Source of the DNA: Acidimicrobiaceae bacterium
GTDB lineage: Bacteria > Actinomycetota > Acidimicrobiia > Acidimicrobiales > UBA10347
Length of the DNA: 6,275 nucleotides
Reading direction: 5' to 3'
NCBI GenBank assembly: GCA_003485885.1
Contig: DNHM01000332.1
Span: 1-6,275, forward strand
Every line of letters starts with the position of its first letter. Position 1 is the stretch's first letter. The position numbers and the translations under genes are program-made. Of this stretch, positions 6,049-6,275 are shown in pieces. The notes below the pieces were generated by a model that ran no database searches, was not told the origin of the DNA, and saw nothing but the letters and a program-made list of their open reading frames with translations.

Positions 6049-6272
6049 GCGGCCGAGCTACAGAGTTCGTCGCCATCCCCATATCATTAGCCTTCATCGG
6101 TAATGATTACAGACGCCACCTAGTCGGTGGACAGTCGAGGCTTTCCCTACAACTGCGAGGGAAACCGTCAACTGGTCACTGGCTTGGCACGACACTCAAG
6201 GCGAGTGTCACCCAACTACTCAACAACGGCCGCCCGCCGCGCTCTAGTAGAGAGCAGTGCTCACCCGAGCAC
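6049..6272 (+). ncRNA. candidate structured RNA after rpsO, probable pnp leader
   Basis: Bases 6028-6275 hold no gene but many exact inverted repeats. (1) ATCATTA 6083-6089 with TAATGAT 6101-6107, plus CC/GG inside. (2) CCACC 6116-6120 with GGTGG 6126-6130. (3) TTTCCCT 6142-6148 with AGGGAAA 6158-6164. (4) GACACTC 6191-6197 with GAGTGTC 6203-6209, continued by TTGG 6184-6187 with CCAA 6212-6215. (5) GCTCT 6241-6245 with AGAGC 6251-6255. (6) GTGCTC 6257-6262 with GAGCAC 6267-6272. GCGGCCG 6049-6055 could pair with CGGCCGC 6227-6233 and enclose hairpins 1-4. None is followed by a U-tract. In Actinobacteria rpsO is usually followed by pnp, whose leader is structured (Rfam describes an Actino-pnp motif; Streptomyces has an RNase III-cut hairpin here). 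Whether this is that motif or a different RNA cannot be decided by eye. Confidence 0.45.
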
Positions 6273-6275
6273 ATT

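Noticed and set aside
6083..6272. CRISPR array, tRNA or tandem terminators downstream of rpsO
   Set aside because: The hairpins differ in sequence and spacing, so there is no repeat-spacer pattern. No T-loop consensus or acceptor stem is seen, and no stem is followed by a run of T on either strand.

Overview
The window is a stretch of a bacterial housekeeping operon for translation initiation, ribosome maturation and RNA modification. All recognisable genes are on the + strand: infB (IF-2, 5' end missing) - ylxP (DUF503) - a DUF2510 membrane protein - rbfA - truB - a SpoU/TrmH-type RNA methyltransferase - rpsO, followed by about 250 gene-free bases that probably lead into pnp beyond the window. 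The order infB-rbfA-truB-rpsO is the classic bacterial arrangement. The sequence is GC-rich by eye. The DUF2510 protein (a largely actinobacterial domain), the Ala/Pro/Gly/Arg-rich IF-2 linker, the VSAIKIDG motif in TruB and TANNNT promoter elements placed for leaderless mRNAs all point to an actinobacterium. I would guess an Acidimicrobiia-like lineage, but only by inference.

Region by region: 1-650 is the low-complexity linker of IF-2, with 30-bp and 45-bp repeats. 650-2491 holds the conserved IF-2 core (GTPase, domain II, domain III and the fMet-tRNA-binding C domain). ylxP follows 7 nt later with no Shine-Dalgarno sequence. An 86-nt spacer with a possible -10 box leads to a 206-aa four-helix membrane protein with a strong Shine-Dalgarno and a GTG start. 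The next 146-nt gap contains an 8-bp perfect inverted repeat, a possible 23-codon ORF and a leaderless-type promoter for rbfA. truB follows rbfA by 9 nt. The methyltransferase gene begins 22 nt after truB and has its own leaderless-type -10 box. A 230-nt leader with two mutually exclusive hairpins precedes rpsO. The last 248 nt contain a run of perfect stem-loops, four of them bracketed by a possible long-range GC stem.

The genes work together on the 30S subunit and on RNA. IF-2 places initiator tRNA, RbfA matures the 16S rRNA 5' region, S15 nucleates the 30S central domain, TruB makes tRNA pseudouridine 55, and the SPOUT enzyme probably 2'-O-methylates an RNA. The DUF2510 protein is the outsider. 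I see no mobile element, CRISPR array, tRNA or rRNA. The least explained signal is RNA structure: the rpsO-to-(pnp) intergenic region, the rpsO leader and the hairpin before rbfA.
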